Origin: WHSO01 sp963732875
GTDB lineage: Bacteria; Pseudomonadota; Alphaproteobacteria; SMXQ01
Reading direction: 5' to 3'
Length of the DNA stretch: 64,000 nt
Assembly: GCA_963732875.1 (NCBI GenBank)
Contig: CAVTBD010000002.1
Span: 1 to 64,000, forward strand
Position numbers and translations under genes: made by a program. The number at the start of each line of letters is the position of its first letter. Positions within the stretch are counted from its first letter, which is position 1. The notes beneath the pieces are model-generated. The model was not told where the DNA came from. It did no database searches and worked only from the letters and a program-made list of their open reading frames with translations. Shown here piece by piece: positions 63,106-64,000 of this stretch.

Positions 63106-64000
63106 ATGCCCTACGTGGTAGCCGTCGACATCGGCGGAACGTTTACCGACCTCGTGGCCTTCGACCACGAGAGCCAGAACGTCATCTACACCAAGAGCCC
63201 GACGACCTACGGCAATTTCGTCGAGGGTATCCTGGAGTGCTTCGAGAAGGCCAAGGTGGGGCCGGGCGAGGCGAGCTTCCTCAACCACGGCACCACGCTC
63301 GTGATCAACTCGCTGATCCAGCGCAAGGGGGCGAAGACCGCGCTGGTGACGAGCGAGGGCTTCCGCGACGTGCTCGAGATCGCGCGCGGCAACCGGCCCG
63401 ATCCGTTCGACCTCTATTACCGGCGCGACGAGCCGCTGGTACCGCGCGACCTGCGCTTCGAGGTGCCCGAGCGCGTGGACGCGCGTGGTGGAACCGTGAC
63501 GCCGCTCGACACCGCAGGCATCGAGAAGCTCGCCCGCGAGCTCAGATCGCTCGGCATCGAATCGGTCGGCGTGTTCTTCATGAACTCCTATGCCGATCCC
63601 GCCCACGAGGAAGAGGCGGCGGCCCTGCTGTGCAGGCTGCTGCCCGACGCCTATGTCACGGTTTCGACCGAGCTCACGCGCGAATGGTACGAATACGAGC
63701 GCTGTTCGACGGTCGCGGCGAACGCCTATGTCGGGCCCCAGGTCAGCACCTACATCCGGCGTCTCGAGAGCGACCTCGAAGCGAGGAACTTCGACGGCTC
63801 GCTGTTCATGATGGGCTCCAACGGCGGGCTTCTATCGGTCGAGCGCACCTGCCGCCAGCCCATCGGCCTGGTGGAATCGGGGCCCATCGGTGGCTGCATC
63901 GGTGCCGGCGCCTATGCCGGGCAGCTTGGCTACGACAACGTGGTCGCGTTCGACATGGGCGGCACGACGGCGAAATGCGCATTGGTCGAGAACGGCCGCT
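63106..64000 (+). CDS. Hydantoinase/oxoprolinase subunit A family protein (partial, N-terminal part)
   Basis: About 298 residues before the window edge. The N-terminal ATP-site segment is VVAVDIGGTFTDLVAFD, followed by FLNHGTTLVINSLIQRKGAK and SEGFRDVLEIARGNRPDPFD, both typical of HyuA/5-oxoprolinase/N-methylhydantoinase A. A second phosphate motif (VAFDMGGTTAKCALV) is reached near the edge. These enzymes open hydantoins, oxoproline or, as acetone carboxylase relatives, act with ATP. CGGAGC precedes the ATG. Subunit B should follow outside the window. Confidence 0.9.
   Translation, partial: MPYVVAVDIGGTFTDLVAFDHESQNVIYTKSPTTYGNFVEGILECFEKAKVGPGEASFLNHGTTLVINSLIQRKGAKTALVTSEGFRDVLEIARGNRPDPFDLYYRRDEPLVPRDLRFEVPERVDARGGTVTPLDTAGIEKLARELRSLGIESVGVFFMNSYADPAHEEEAAALLCRLLPDAYVTVSTELTREWYEYERCSTVAANAYVGPQVSTYIRRLESDLEARNFDGSLFMMGSNGGLLSVERTCRQPIGLVESGPIGGCIGAGAYAGQLGYDNVVAFDMGGTTAKCALVENGR

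Overview
The window is high-GC DNA with dense, short-spaced operons, most like a free-living, metabolically versatile alphaproteobacterium (Rhodospirillales-like is my best guess). The guess rests on many orphan TctC/Bug-type periplasmic binding proteins, a glgP-glgB-glgX/malQ cluster divergent from glgA, DUF2934, IS66 and IS6 elements, and CoA-transferase, MmgE/PrpD and hydantoinase-type catabolic genes. No rRNA, tRNA or CRISPR array was recognised, and no single-copy marker fixes the taxon.

Layout. 0-3.4 kb (minus): a ferric/polyamine-type ABC importer (binding protein, two-domain permease, ATPase cut by the window edge). 3.8-5.9 kb: an XRE-cupin regulator divergent from a class III aminotransferase gene full of small insertions. 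5.9-8.5 kb: an IS66 element whose tnpC carries two copies of one short palindromic repeat. 9-13.1 kb: a TctC protein with an extra C-terminal domain, then phosphoenolpyruvate synthase. 13.1-14.4 kb: a small AT-richer accessory patch with an IS6-family remnant. 14.7-28.8 kb: a catabolic island of TctC proteins, two divergent ornithine-cyclodeaminase homologues, MmgE/PrpD, dienelactone hydrolase, a FAD dehydrogenase, a TauD-type dioxygenase, an Asp/Glu-racemase-fold protein and an amidohydrolase. 28.8-37.7 kb: ClC channel/transporter, polysaccharide deacetylase, FAD oxidoreductase, HtrA protease, 3-oxoacid CoA-transferase and a TylF-type methyltransferase. 37.9-44.6 kb: a MASE1 histidine kinase, a complete NitT/TauT-type ABC importer and a bicupin protein. 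44.9-55.8 kb: phosphofructokinase and glycogen metabolism. 55.9-64 kb: DUF2934 protein, D-2-hydroxyacid dehydrogenase, an unknown coiled-coil protein, a VOC protein, an AMP-phosphorylase-type gene coupled to a PRPP synthetase gene, another binding protein, and the start of a hydantoinase A gene.

How the parts fit. The window encodes eight periplasmic binding proteins but only two transporter membrane systems. The five TctC proteins have no TctA/TctB partners here and probably feed transporters elsewhere or act as sensors. Glycogen synthesis (GlgA, GlgB), degradation (GlgP, GlgX, MalQ), PFK and PEP synthase form a storage-carbon module.

The main oddities are: a GlgX-MalQ in-frame fusion; lysine-rich C-terminal tails on three of the five TctC proteins; an extra C-terminal domain on a fourth; a mobile palindromic repeat inserted twice in one transposase gene; and frameshifts that almost all move the frame as single-base insertions, which points to sequencing or assembly error rather than gene decay.
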